DNA from: Flagellimonas pelagia | GTDB lineage: Bacteria > Bacteroidota > Bacteroidia > Flavobacteriales > Flavobacteriaceae | Assembly: GCF_003584135.1 (NCBI RefSeq) | Contig: NZ_QXFI01000026.1 | Coordinates: 124,001-188,000 of the forward strand | Direction: 5' to 3' | Length of the DNA: 64,000 nucleotides | Shown: piece by piece, positions 1-8,518 of the stretch | How positions within the stretch are numbered: position 1 is the first letter of the stretch | Layout of the letters: each line of letters begins with the position of its first letter | The notes under the pieces: model-generated | Seen by the model: only the letters and a program-made list of their open reading frames with translations | What the model was told of the DNA's origin: nothing | Databases searched by the model: none | Made by a program: the position numbers and the translations under genes

Positions 1-184
1 GCGGAGTAAAATTATCCCCGTCCTTGTTCATGGTAAAATCGACACGGAGGCGTTCATTTATCCCGAGCTTCTCCTTGCTGAGGTTCATGGTAAAGGTAAC
101 CTCATCGTCCTGGGCATGGACCATGGAACCCGATAGGAACACCATCGCCAAGAAAAGTAATATGTTGCCCCTTAGCCTCTTCAT
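1..184 (-). CDS. batD: BatD family protein, N-terminal fragment (cut by window edge)
   Basis: Only the first 61 codons are present; the gene runs off the left edge. The translation begins with a signal peptide (MKRLRGNILLFLAMVFLSG, cleavage near VHAQ). It continues into the BatD-type start of the first immunoglobulin-like domain, with LGINERLRVDF followed by a GDNFTP segment typical of the family. The start codon overlaps the batC stop (TAATG), so translation is probably coupled. BatD proteins are membrane-anchored, periplasm-facing partners of the vWA proteins BatA and BatB. It is the last visible gene of the operon. The assignment is firm from context and motif, but C-terminal domains cannot be seen. 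Confidence 0.85.
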   Translation of the reverse strand, partial: MKRLRGNILLFLAMVFLSGSMVHAQDDEVTFTMNLSKEKLGINERLRVDFTMNKDGDNFTP

Positions 185-1080
185 TACCAGTCTTTTTCGT
201 TTTTAACTTTTTGTCCACGTACCTTTCTGGCCTCCATCTTTTCCTGCACCTTTTTCTCTTCGTTCTGCATGGCCTCTAGCAGGTTTTGTATCTGTTGCTT
301 GGACAATTGGTTGGGTCTAGGCTGCTGTTTTTGGTCTTGGGGCTGATCTCCTTCGTTGGGTTTTTTCTCCTGCTCTTTCTTTTGGTCACCGTCTCCCTTT
401 TGGTTCTCCTCGGGCTTGTCCTCCCCATTATCTCCCTGATCTCCCTTGTCCTTGTTCTCGTCCTCGTTCTGTTTGCCCTCGTCCTGCTTGTCGTTGTCGC
501 CGCCTTCGTTTTTCTGGTCCTGCTTGTCTTGGTCCTTGTCTTTTTGGTCCTGCTTGTCCTGGTTGTCCTTGTTTTGGTCTTGGTCGTTCTTTTGCTCGTC
601 TTGTTGTTTTTCCAACATTTTCTTGGCAAGGGCCAGGTTGTAACGGGTTTCCTCGTCGTTGGGATCGTTCCGCAAAGCTTCCTTGTAGGCCTCCACGGCT
701 TTTTCGTATTCCTTGTTCTTCATGAACACGTTGCCCATGTTATGGAAGGCCTTATGTTTTTCGGCTTTGTCTTCTGCAGCCTCCCCTGCTTGTTTGTATC
801 GGCCGAAAGCTTCACCATAACTTTCCCTGTTATAGTATGCATTTCCCAAATTAAAGGGTGCTGCTGCGTTTTTGTCGCTTTTGGAAATAGCCCTTCTGTA
901 TTCGGATTCAGCACCCACAAAATCATTGGCGGTAAGCTCTTGGTTGGCTTCGTATGTGAGATTCGTGGAAGCCCTCAGGGCCTTTTCGGCTTCTTTTTGT
1001 GCCTTTTCGGCTGCATCATCCTGTGCTTGTACCCACCCAAAACAAAGCAATAGTCCAAACACCAATCTTATCTTAGTCAT
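184..1080 (-). CDS. batC: BatC: TPR-repeat protein with a highly charged tail
   Basis: A 298-residue secreted or periplasmic protein with a signal peptide ending near VQAQ. About three TPR units occupy residues 40-155 (AEKHKAFHNMGNVFMKNKEY is one). A long low-complexity Gln/Lys/Asp/Glu/Asn tract of about 100 residues follows, then a short conserved helical end. It lies between batB and batD as in other Bacteroidetes Bat operons, where it should act as a scaffold for the vWA proteins. Several in-frame ATGs lie at the start (1092, 1086, 1083, 1080). I chose 1080 because it gives a compact signal peptide and a short overlap with the batB stop; 1092 is possible. The antisense strand of the charged tract gives a spurious long hydrophobic ORF. 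Confidence 0.88.
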   Translation of the reverse strand: MTKIRLVFGLLLCFGWVQAQDDAAEKAQKEAEKALRASTNLTYEANQELTANDFVGAESEYRRAISKSDKNAAAPFNLGNAYYNRESYGEAFGRYKQAGEAAEDKAEKHKAFHNMGNVFMKNKEYEKAVEAYKEALRNDPNDEETRYNLALAKKMLEKQQDEQKNDQDQNKDNQDKQDQKDKDQDKQDQKNEGGDNDKQDEGKQNEDENKDKGDQGDNGEDKPEENQKGDGDQKKEQEKKPNEGDQPQDQKQQPRPNQLSKQQIQNLLEAMQNEEKKVQEKMEARKVRGQKVKNEKDW

Positions 1081-2119
1081 CATCATGCTCATTAAAAAGA
1101 TTTAGTTTTTTCAACCATTGGGTTTTTCTGTCCAGAACGAAGATGTCCAAAAATAGAAATAAAAATCCAGCAGCAAGGAACCATTGGAATTGATCCTTGT
1201 ATTCCGCGAACTGCTTGGCCTCAAACTCGGTCTTGTCCATCCTGTTCAGTTGTTCCTTGATGTATTCCACGGCCTCGTCGGTGTTGGAACCATCAATATA
1301 TTCCCCATTGCCCCTTTCGGCAATGTCGGTAAGAATGGCCTCGTTCAATTTGGTGATGACCACTTCCCCCTGATTGTCTTTTTTCAGGCTTTCCACAATA
1401 CCATTTCTTTTGATGGGAATCGGTGCACCTTTCGCCTTTCCCACCCCAATGGTGAAGATCCGGATGCCATTTTGGGTAGCATTTTCAACTGCCGCCGTTG
1501 TGGAACTTTCAGAGTGATCCTCCCCATCGGAAACAATGAAAAGTACCCTATTGGTCTGTTGGGAATCATCATAATAGGTGCTTGCCAGATCAATGGCTGC
1601 ATCAATGGCTGTCCCTTGGGAGGAAAGCATGTCGGTGTTCATGCTCTGCAAAAACATTTTGGCCGCCCCATAGTCCGTGGTGATCGGAAGTTGCGGATAT
1701 GCTTGCCCGGCATAGGCAATGATACCGATACGGTCACTTGCCAGTTGGTTGATGATTTCGGAAACAATTCGTTTTGCTTTTTCCAATCGGTTGGGGGCAA
1801 TATCCTCGGCCAACATACTTTTGGACACATCGATTGCGAAAACAATATCGACCCCTTCCCGTTTTACCGTCTCTAATTTGGTTCCTATCTTGGGGTTCAC
1901 AAGTCCAAGGATCAAAAAGGAAAGCCCCGCCAAGAGGAAAGCCAATTTAACCGCTGATTTGAAACTGGAACGATTAGGTGCCAAACGCCTGAGCAATTTG
2001 GACTTGGCGAATCGTTTTTGGGTCCTTTTTTTCCAGATTTGAAGAAAAAAGAAGGCCAGAACCATTACCGGGATAATGGCCAAAAGGTAGAAATATATTT
2101 TTTCGTCGAACTGAATCAT
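1073..2119 (-). CDS. batB: BatB: vWA-domain membrane protein
   Basis: A 348-residue protein with two N-terminal transmembrane segments (about 8-27 and 57-75), a von Willebrand A domain (about 90-290) and a C-terminal transmembrane helix near 310-335. The MIDAS metal site is intact: D97, S99 and S101 in AIDVSKSM, with a later ITTDYGAA segment and VSDGEDH. The family is part of the Bacteroides aerotolerance (Bat) system, thought to act at the inner membrane in stress resistance. It is a paralogue of the upstream batA, separated by 3 nt, and overlaps batC, so the genes are co-transcribed. Confidence 0.92.
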   Translation of the reverse strand: MIQFDEKIYFYLLAIIPVMVLAFFFLQIWKKRTQKRFAKSKLLRRLAPNRSSFKSAVKLAFLLAGLSFLILGLVNPKIGTKLETVKREGVDIVFAIDVSKSMLAEDIAPNRLEKAKRIVSEIINQLASDRIGIIAYAGQAYPQLPITTDYGAAKMFLQSMNTDMLSSQGTAIDAAIDLASTYYDDSQQTNRVLFIVSDGEDHSESSTTAAVENATQNGIRIFTIGVGKAKGAPIPIKRNGIVESLKKDNQGEVVITKLNEAILTDIAERGNGEYIDGSNTDEAVEYIKEQLNRMDKTEFEAKQFAEYKDQFQWFLAAGFLFLFLDIFVLDRKTQWLKKLNLFNEHDDD

Positions 2120-2122
2120 TCC

Positions 2123-3121
2123 TTAAATAAAACTTTTAAATATGGAATTGCGCAATCCCCATTCCAACAATAGAAAAATGCCTGCCAAAAATATCAAGGG
2201 GCGGAATTTTTCCTCGTACTTGTAATATTTGAATTCCTCTATTTCCGTTTTTTCCAATTTATTGATCTCGTCATAGATTTCTTCCAAGGATTCGTTGTCC
2301 GTTGCCCGGAAATATTTACCGCCGGTAACATTCGCAATTTCCTTGAGCAGGTCCTCGTCGATTTGCACCTCTCTCATGCCATATCGGTACGAACCATCAC
2401 TGTTATAGGCGATGGGCGACAGTGCGTTTCCGTTGGTACCCAACCCAATGGTATAGGTTTTGATCCCGAATTCCACGGCAAGATCGGCTGCGGTCTTGGG
2501 TTCAATGAAACCGGAGTTGTTCACCCCATCGGTCAATAGGATGATGACCTTACTTACCGCTTTGCTTTCCTTCAATCGGTTTACTGCCGTGGCCAACCCC
2601 ATTCCAATGGCCGTGCCGTCTTCCAGTTCACCATAGGTGATATCATTGAGGGCGTTCAATACGATCGTCTTGTCGCTGGTGATCGGGGTCTTGGTATAGC
2701 TTTCCCCGGCATAGCCCACAATACCGATACGATCGTTGGGACGTTCCTTGATAAAGTTGGCGGCAACTTCCTTTAAGGCAGAAAGCCTATTGGGTTTCAG
2801 GTCGCGGGCCAACATACTGGATGAAACGTCGATGGCCATCACAATATCAATACCCTTGGTGGTCTTGGTACGGGTGGAAATGTCCTCGGTCTGTGGCCGT
2901 GCAAGTGCCGTTACAATGGCAGCCAGTGCCAACAAACGCATAATGAAAAGAACCGGCTTGGCCTTGGAGGCCCAATTGTTCACCGTAAATCCCTTGATGC
3001 TCGAAATGCGAAGGGACGCCATTTCATTTTTCCGCTTGAAAAAATACCATAGCAAAGCCAGTGGCAGCAACAAAAGCAGCCAAAAGAACTCAGGATTTGC
3101 AAATTCTATATTTTCAAACAT
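2123..3121 (-). CDS. batA: BatA: vWA-domain membrane protein
   Basis: A 332-residue protein: transmembrane helices near 11-28 and 57-75, a vWA domain from about 91 to 280, and a terminal transmembrane helix near 308-325. The MIDAS motif is complete (D98, S100, S102 in AIDVSSSM; LLTDGVNN downstream). It abuts the upstream 553-codon gene (its ATG follows that stop directly) and sits 3 nt before batB. The pairing of two vWA proteins behind MoxR and DUF58 genes is the signature of the Bat operon. The MoxR ATPase is expected to act as a chaperone for the metal-binding vWA domains (family knowledge). Confidence 0.93.
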   Translation of the reverse strand: MFENIEFANPEFFWLLLLLPLALLWYFFKRKNEMASLRISSIKGFTVNNWASKAKPVLFIMRLLALAAIVTALARPQTEDISTRTKTTKGIDIVMAIDVSSSMLARDLKPNRLSALKEVAANFIKERPNDRIGIVGYAGESYTKTPITSDKTIVLNALNDITYGELEDGTAIGMGLATAVNRLKESKAVSKVIILLTDGVNNSGFIEPKTAADLAVEFGIKTYTIGLGTNGNALSPIAYNSDGSYRYGMREVQIDEDLLKEIANVTGGKYFRATDNESLEEIYDEINKLEKTEIEEFKYYKYEEKFRPLIFLAGIFLLLEWGLRNSIFKSFI

Positions 3122-4783
3122 CTATGCCTGTGTTTTTACGTCCAAACTGTTCAATATTCGATCTACGATCTGTTCCGCATACTCATCGCCATCTTCCCAA
3201 GTGATTACCACTTGTTGCATAAAACCTTTGCCACCAAACGACAGAATGTTATACTTGGCCTTTTTGCCCGCCTGTTGTGCAGGGGGCTCAAAAGTTCCGG
3301 TGCCGTAGGTCTTAATACCCTTTACGCCAGATTGTGTTGTGAATTCTTCCTGTTTGGTGATGATGTTCTTCAGACCCAATTTTTCAAAATTGGACAGAAT
3401 GGTACTAATGGCAGCATCAAAATTGGGATCAGATTCTTCTTTATAGGTGATGGAACTTGTGCTTACCGAAAATATACCTACATAACTACCGTATGAGAAG
3501 GCTTGGAGCTGTTTGATCAGATTCTCGGTCTCTTTTGGCAACTTCACATCCTGGCGTACCAAAACATCCGGTGTCTCCAATTGAATAGGCGGGAACCCGT
3601 ACGAACTGGAAACCCATTCCCCTTCCAAAAGGTCTTTTGTGGGATAGCCAAAAACAGTGTCTTTTACCTGTTTTAATCCAAAATAGGCCACAGAGAAGGC
3701 ACCTCCCAAAAAGATGATTCCTGCGAATATGGCCGCCGCCAAATAAATTCTCTTGCGTTGTTTTTTCTTGGCGAGTTCAGCCAAATATTCCTCATTGAGC
3801 ATGAGGTCTTCTTCGGTGGGTTCGGGAAGTGCCTCGTGGGTCTTTACCACGATTTCCTCTACCAATTTCCGATCCTGTTCGGCAACGAATGTGGCGGGTT
3901 TGGACTTGGCAAACTTCACCAGATCCGCCGTCTGTAATATTTTTTGAAACTGATCAATGGTATTATCCTCCAACTTGAGTTCGCCCGAGTCCTTCAGCAT
4001 CTCCAACTTGGCAATAAGTTCCGAGGTGGTACTTTCCATGGCGGTCAGGTGCACATCTTCCTCTAGATACATCCGAACGATATTGGTCAGTTCGGAGTAG
4101 TATTGTTTATACTCGTCTTGGATAAGGTATTTGGAATTTTCCAATTTTTTGAGTTCCAAAAGCGCCCGATCATAAGGGGGCAGCAAAGCCACTTTTTCCT
4201 CTTCGGTCAGTGGTTTTTTTCTGATGAAGAACCAATAGACCAATCCACCGACCACGATTAGTCCCAATAGGATCCATAGTGCTGTTAGCCACATGTCGGC
4301 CGTACTACGTTCCACTTGGATGAGCGGTTTGATGTCGTACATCTTTTGTTTGGTGGTATCCACGGCAACATCGGCTACCTTAACGCGGAAGGAATCCGTA
4401 AAGATTTGGCGTTCGTTGATGGTTACGATCTGTGGCGGAATGGTGTAGGCACCACTATCGAACTGGGTAAGGGCATAGATTCGTTGCAGGGTAACCCGAT
4501 CCTTGTTCCTTATGGTATCGGCCATGATGGCATCCACGGTCTCCAAAGGAGAAAAGGTCTGTCCTTCCGGAAAATTCACCACCGCGGTAGAATCGGCATC
4601 CACGGTAATGGTATAATGGATTTGTTCCCCAATCTTGATGGCAAGGGTGTCCACCTTTGCTTCAACTTTTGGTTCAGTTTGGGAATGACCCATCAAAGGC
4701 AGCAGTAAAAGAACGCCAAAAAGGGCCGTCGTGAAGACGCCTAGGATCTTTCGCTTTCTGCTATGTAAAAATTCACTCTGCAT
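3122..4783 (-). CDS. Large BatD-like membrane protein of the Bat operon
   Basis: A 553-residue protein between the DUF58 gene and batA. Visible layout: signal peptide (about 1-34); a periplasmic beta domain at about 35-145 that resembles BatD (KIGEQIHYTITVDADST); transmembrane helix about 165-188; a cytoplasmic, helix-rich, charged segment about 195-340 resembling DUF4381-type Bat-operon proteins; a second transmembrane helix about 347-368; and a C-terminal domain of about 180 residues facing the periplasm. The C-terminal domain has a fold pattern like PsbP/LpqN-type proteins (inference). The start overlaps the DUF58 stop in a TAATG. Its role is probably structural within the MoxR-vWA membrane complex; the exact function is unknown. 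Confidence 0.75.
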   Translation of the reverse strand: MQSEFLHSRKRKILGVFTTALFGVLLLLPLMGHSQTEPKVEAKVDTLAIKIGEQIHYTITVDADSTAVVNFPEGQTFSPLETVDAIMADTIRNKDRVTLQRIYALTQFDSGAYTIPPQIVTINERQIFTDSFRVKVADVAVDTTKQKMYDIKPLIQVERSTADMWLTALWILLGLIVVGGLVYWFFIRKKPLTEEEKVALLPPYDRALLELKKLENSKYLIQDEYKQYYSELTNIVRMYLEEDVHLTAMESTTSELIAKLEMLKDSGELKLEDNTIDQFQKILQTADLVKFAKSKPATFVAEQDRKLVEEIVVKTHEALPEPTEEDLMLNEEYLAELAKKKQRKRIYLAAAIFAGIIFLGGAFSVAYFGLKQVKDTVFGYPTKDLLEGEWVSSSYGFPPIQLETPDVLVRQDVKLPKETENLIKQLQAFSYGSYVGIFSVSTSSITYKEESDPNFDAAISTILSNFEKLGLKNIITKQEEFTTQSGVKGIKTYGTGTFEPPAQQAGKKAKYNILSFGGKGFMQQVVITWEDGDEYAEQIVDRILNSLDVKTQA

Positions 4784-5658
4784 TATGCCCTTCGTTTAAA
4801 GTAACCCAACAGTTTTCGTACGTAACTTTCGTCGGTACGGCAATTGATCACCCCGCAACCTGACTTGGTGAACGAATCGGTGTAATAGGCTACTTTGTCT
4901 TTATAATATTGTCCGTAAGCGTATCGAACGCGTTTGGATTGGGTGTTCACCAATTGGTATTCCCCGGTTTCCGCATCTTGCATCTGTACCATGCCCAAAT
5001 TGGGGATGGACTCCTCCCTTTCATCGAACACCCGTATGCCCGTCACATCGTGTTTATTGCCCACAATACGCAGTGTGTTCTGGTAATCGTCGGCTATAAA
5101 ATCGGACAGTACGAATACGATGGCTTTTTTCTTCATCACATTGGTCAGGAACTTAAGTGCCTCTGCAATGTTCGTCTTGCTGCTTTTTGGGGTGAATTCC
5201 AACAGCTCCCTAATGATACGGAGCACATGGCTCTTTCCTTTTTTCGGAGGGATGAAAAGTTCCACTTCATCGGAAAAGAGAATCAATCCCACTTTGTCGT
5301 TGTTCTGCAAGGCGGAGAAAGCAAGTGTGGCTGAAATCTCCGTAACGATCTCCTTTTTGAACTGGTTAGAAGTTCCGAACAATTCGGATCCACTGACATC
5401 GACCATCAGCATCATGGTCAATTCGCGTTCCTCCTCAAAAACCTTCACAAAAGGTTCGTTGTAGCGAGCGGTCACGTTCCAATCGATACTCCTTACATCG
5501 TCCCCGAACTGGTACTGCCTTACCTCACTGAAGGTCATACCCCTACCTTTGAACGTAGAATGGTACTCCCCACCAAAAATATGGTCGGACAGACGCCGGG
5601 TCTTTATTTCAATCTTACGTACTTTTTTTAGTAGTTCCTTTGTATCCATCTGGTTCAA
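4783..5658 (-). CDS. DUF58 domain protein (MoxR/Bat operon)
   Basis: A 291-residue cytoplasmic protein with the DUF58 core (GDDVRSIDWNVTARYNEPFV near 52-71) followed by a vWA-like fold with MLMVDVSGSE, a MIDAS-like DxSxS variant. The RQYQFGDDVR segment is the hallmark that gives the family its name. It lies 59 nt downstream of moxR and overlaps the next gene by one base. DUF58 proteins regularly follow MoxR AAA+ ATPases and are presumed substrates or adaptors of the chaperone (family knowledge). No signal peptide or membrane segment is seen. The alternative Met3 start (QMDTKELL) would shorten it slightly. Confidence 0.9.
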   Translation of the reverse strand: MNQMDTKELLKKVRKIEIKTRRLSDHIFGGEYHSTFKGRGMTFSEVRQYQFGDDVRSIDWNVTARYNEPFVKVFEEERELTMMLMVDVSGSELFGTSNQFKKEIVTEISATLAFSALQNNDKVGLILFSDEVELFIPPKKGKSHVLRIIRELLEFTPKSSKTNIAEALKFLTNVMKKKAIVFVLSDFIADDYQNTLRIVGNKHDVTGIRVFDEREESIPNLGMVQMQDAETGEYQLVNTQSKRVRYAYGQYYKDKVAYYTDSFTKSGCGVINCRTDESYVRKLLGYFKRRA

Positions 5659-5717
5659 GAAATAGGTTTTCGGGTTGGCTTAAAGTATGGCTACTTACAC
5701 CGAGAAACATTGAACCG

Positions 5718-6719
5718 CTACGGCACTTCTACCTCGTTTACGATCTTGTTGATGATTTCTTCCGAAGTAATGTTTTCTGCCTCCGCTTCATAGGTAATGC
5801 CGATCCTGTGTCGCAGTACATCGTGTACCACGGCCCTAACATCCTCAGGGACCACGTAGCCCCTACGTTTGATGAAGGCATAACACTTGGAAGCATTTGC
5901 CAAGTTGATACTACCCCTTGGTGAAGCACCAAAACTGATCAGGGGCTTCAAGTTTTCCAAATTGTATTTTTCAGGGTAACGTGTGGCGAAGATCAAATCA
6001 AGAATATACTTTTCAATTTTCTCGTCCATGTACACGTCCCGTACCGTATTCTGTGCCCTTAGGATCTGCTCGATGGAAACCACCGCTTTGATGGGTTCGG
6101 TTTCGCCTTTCAGATTTTGCCTGATGATGAGTTGCTCCTCGTTGAGCTTGGGATAATCGATTACTGTTTTCAGCATAAAACGGTCTACCTGTGCCTCGGG
6201 TAGAGGGTAGGTTCCTTCCTGCTCCACGGGGTTTTGGGTGGCCATTACCAAAAAGGGCGCATCCAATTTAAAGGTTTCGTCCCCAATGGTCACCTGCTTT
6301 TCCTGCATGGCCTCCAAAAGGGCCGATTGCACTTTAGCTGGGGCCCTGTTGATCTCATCCGCCAAAACGAAATTGGCAAAAATGGGTCCCTTTTTGATGG
6401 AGAAATCGTTCTCCTTGATGTTGTAAATCAATGTACCGATCACGTCGGCAGGCAAAAGGTCGGGGGTAAACTGAATCCGGCTAAAACTTCCTTTAACGGC
6501 TTTTGCCAATGTGTTGATGGCCAATGTTTTTGCCAGTCCGGGGACACCTTCCAAAAGAATATGTCCTTTTCCCAAGAGACCGATCAACAATCGTTCGACC
6601 ATGTGGTTTTGGCCAACGATGGCCTTGTTCATTTCAGTGGTAAGAAGATCGATAAAGGCACTTTCTTGGGCAATTTTCTCATTCACAGCACTAATATCGA
6701 TAGTAGTGTTTTCTTCCAT
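5718..6719 (-). CDS. MoxR family AAA+ ATPase
   Basis: A 333-residue AAA+ ATPase with Walker A GVPGLAKT (58-65), Walker B VLADE (118-122), a sensor-1 ATQNP motif near 160, and the MoxR helical lid ending in ASPRGSINLA. It is the first gene of the Bat operon and probably remodels or loads metal into the vWA proteins encoded downstream. An AGGAG sequence lies about 7 nt before the ATG, one of the few Shine-Dalgarno-like sites in the window. A near-consensus -7 box lies at 6770-6777. The gene is divergent from an aldo/keto reductase across 159 nt. Confidence 0.95.
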   Translation of the reverse strand: MEENTTIDISAVNEKIAQESAFIDLLTTEMNKAIVGQNHMVERLLIGLLGKGHILLEGVPGLAKTLAINTLAKAVKGSFSRIQFTPDLLPADVIGTLIYNIKENDFSIKKGPIFANFVLADEINRAPAKVQSALLEAMQEKQVTIGDETFKLDAPFLVMATQNPVEQEGTYPLPEAQVDRFMLKTVIDYPKLNEEQLIIRQNLKGETEPIKAVVSIEQILRAQNTVRDVYMDEKIEKYILDLIFATRYPEKYNLENLKPLISFGASPRGSINLANASKCYAFIKRRGYVVPEDVRAVVHDVLRHRIGITYEAEAENITSEEIINKIVNEVEVP

Positions 6720-6769
6720 TATAAGCTCCTGTTGTTTGGTATTACTGTCAGTGATTTTGCTAGGGTGTG

Positions 6770-6777
6770 CAAAATGA
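6770..6777 (-). promoter_or_regulatory. Candidate -7 box of the Bat operon
   Basis: Minus-strand TCATTTTG is one mismatch from the Bacteroidetes consensus TAnnTTTG. It would place transcription start near 6763 and give a leader of about 45 nt before moxR. No clear TTG -33 box was found at the usual distance, so this is tentative. Confidence 0.35.
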
Positions 6778-6862
6778 AAATTTATTTAAAACCTACCTGT
6801 TAATTAATGGTTAAAAAAAACGCTAAACCCCTAGTTTTATGAAGGATTTAAGGGTTTAATTT

Positions 6863-6870
6863 TATACTTT
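6863..6870 (+). promoter_or_regulatory. Candidate -7 box before the aldo/keto reductase
   Basis: TATACTTT matches TAnnTTTG except for the last base (C follows). It ends 8 nt before the ATG, which would make the mRNA leaderless or nearly so. No other good box was seen in the 159-nt divergent region on this strand. Confidence 0.35.
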
Positions 6871-6878
6871 CATCCGAT

Positions 6879-7751
6879 ATGCAAAAGAACAAGAATTTTT
6901 CCAGAATCATCTCTGGAACCATGACGTGGGGAAGTTGGGGAAAGAAACTTTCCAAAAAAGAAATGATCGAACTGATGCACCATTGCATCGAAAATGGATT
7001 GACCACCTTTGACCATGCCGACATTTATGGCAGTTATTCCACCGAGGCTGATTTTGGAAAGGCCTATGCAGAAAGCGGGATAAAAAGGGAGGATATCCAG
7101 TTGATTTCCAAATGTGGGATCCAATTGACCCGCGGAAGGGACAACAAGATCAACCACTATCAGTACGACAAGGAATACATCATCTGGTCCGCGGAACAAA
7201 GTTTGAAAAAACTGAATACCGAGTATTTGGATCTGCTCTTGATGCACAGGCCAAGTCCTTTGATGGAACCTTTTGAAATGGCAGAGGCCCTTCAACAGCT
7301 GCTCGATAGCGGAAAGGTTATGCAGGTCGGGGTTTCTAATTTCACCCCAACCCAAGTGGCCATGCTGGAAAAGGCGATTCCCGTTTCGGGCAATCAGGTG
7401 GAATTTTCCCTGACCCATGACGAGCCTATGTACGATGGAACTTTTGATGATTGCATCGCCAACAACCGATTGGCCATGGCATGGAGTCCGTTGGGGAGCT
7501 ATTTTAGGGACAGTGACAAGCAAACCAAAAGGATCAAAAAGGCAATGGAACCTTTGGAGGAAAAGTATTCCGCCAATGAAAGCCAGTTGCTGTTGGCCTG
7601 GCTATTGAAACATCCTGCCAAAATTTATCCTGTTATTGGCACAACTGACAAGAAAAGAATAAAACAATCCGCCAAAGCTGCGGAGATAGACATGGAACTT
7701 CAGGATTGGTTTTCCCTTTTGGTGGCAAGCCAAGGCCATGATGTACCTTAA
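6879..7751 (+). CDS. Aldo/keto reductase
   Basis: A 290-residue cytosolic NADPH-dependent oxidoreductase of the YdhF-like AKR type. The catalytic tetrad is complete: D45 and Y50 (FDHADIYG), K78 (ISKCG) and H123 (LMHRPSP). The C-terminal NADPH-binding part (PVIGTTDKKRIKQS) is present. The physiological substrate is unknown. It is followed 11 nt later by an SDR oxidoreductase and then an AlbA_2 protein, forming a three-gene operon. A TATACTTT box lies only 8 nt before the ATG, so the transcript may have almost no leader. Confidence 0.93.
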   Translation: MQKNKNFSRIISGTMTWGSWGKKLSKKEMIELMHHCIENGLTTFDHADIYGSYSTEADFGKAYAESGIKREDIQLISKCGIQLTRGRDNKINHYQYDKEYIIWSAEQSLKKLNTEYLDLLLMHRPSPLMEPFEMAEALQQLLDSGKVMQVGVSNFTPTQVAMLEKAIPVSGNQVEFSLTHDEPMYDGTFDDCIANNRLAMAWSPLGSYFRDSDKQTKRIKKAMEPLEEKYSANESQLLLAWLLKHPAKIYPVIGTTDKKRIKQSAKAAEIDMELQDWFSLLVASQGHDVP

Positions 7752-7762
7752 GATAGAAGGGA

Positions 7763-8518
7763 ATGAGTAAAACAGCTTTGATCACAGGAGCCACCAGTGG
7801 CATAGGAAGAGCTACGGCAGAACTTTTTGCCAAAGAAGGATTCAAATTGATTCTTTGTGGACGAAGACAGGAACGATTGGACGAACTTAAAGAAGCACTT
7901 GGGGAGGAAACGGAAATCCTCACGCTAAACTTTGATGTCCGGGATCGGGAGGCGGTCTTTTCGGCCATTGAAAAGCTACCGGATGAATTTTCAAGGATCG
8001 ATATTTTGATCAACAATGCCGGTAATGCCCACGGTCTTGACCCCATCGACAAAGGTAACCCCGATGATTGGGAAGCCATGTTGGACATCAACGTGAAGGG
8101 ATTGTTGTATATGTCCAAAGCGGTACTGCCCCAAATGGTAGAGCGCAAGTCCGGGCATATCATCAACATTGGATCCACTGCAGGCAAGGAAGTTTATCCC
8201 AACGGAAATGTGTACTGCGCCAGTAAACATGCCGTGGATGCGATCAACCAAGGGATGCGCATCGACCTGAATGCCTATGGCATCCGCGTTGGGGCCGTGA
8301 ACCCAGGATTGGTGGAAACAGAGTTTAGTGATGTTCGGTTCAAAGGGGACAAGGAAAGAGCCTCCAATGTTTATAAAGGGTTTCAGCCCTTAAAGCCGCA
8401 GGATATTGCAGACATCATACATTTTGTGGTCACAAGACCGTATCACGTCAACATTGCGGACTTGGTGGTCATGCCCACGGCCCAGGCCAGTAGCACAATC
8501 GTCAAGAAGGACCTATGA
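7763..8518 (+). CDS. SDR family NAD(P)-dependent oxidoreductase (YdfG-like)
   Basis: A 251-residue classical short-chain dehydrogenase. Nucleotide-binding TGATSGIG (8-15) and structural NNAG (84-87) are present, with catalytic S138, Y151 and K155 (YCASK). The C-terminal end (LVVMPTAQASSTIVKK) is typical of the YdfG/serine 3-dehydrogenase-like subgroup, which oxidises 3-hydroxy acids such as L-allo-threonine or 3-hydroxypropionate. The exact substrate cannot be read from the sequence. Its stop overlaps the start of the next gene by 4 nt (ATGA), so translation is coupled. Confidence 0.93.
   Translation: MSKTALITGATSGIGRATAELFAKEGFKLILCGRRQERLDELKEALGEETEILTLNFDVRDREAVFSAIEKLPDEFSRIDILINNAGNAHGLDPIDKGNPDDWEAMLDINVKGLLYMSKAVLPQMVERKSGHIINIGSTAGKEVYPNGNVYCASKHAVDAINQGMRIDLNAYGIRVGAVNPGLVETEFSDVRFKGDKERASNVYKGFQPLKPQDIADIIHFVVTRPYHVNIADLVVMPTAQASSTIVKKDL

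Noticed and set aside
286-1053. 255-codon hydrophobic ORF on the plus strand
   Set aside because: It is the antisense of the Lys/Asp/Gln-rich tail and TPR part of batC, whose codons read as Leu/Val/Phe on the other strand.
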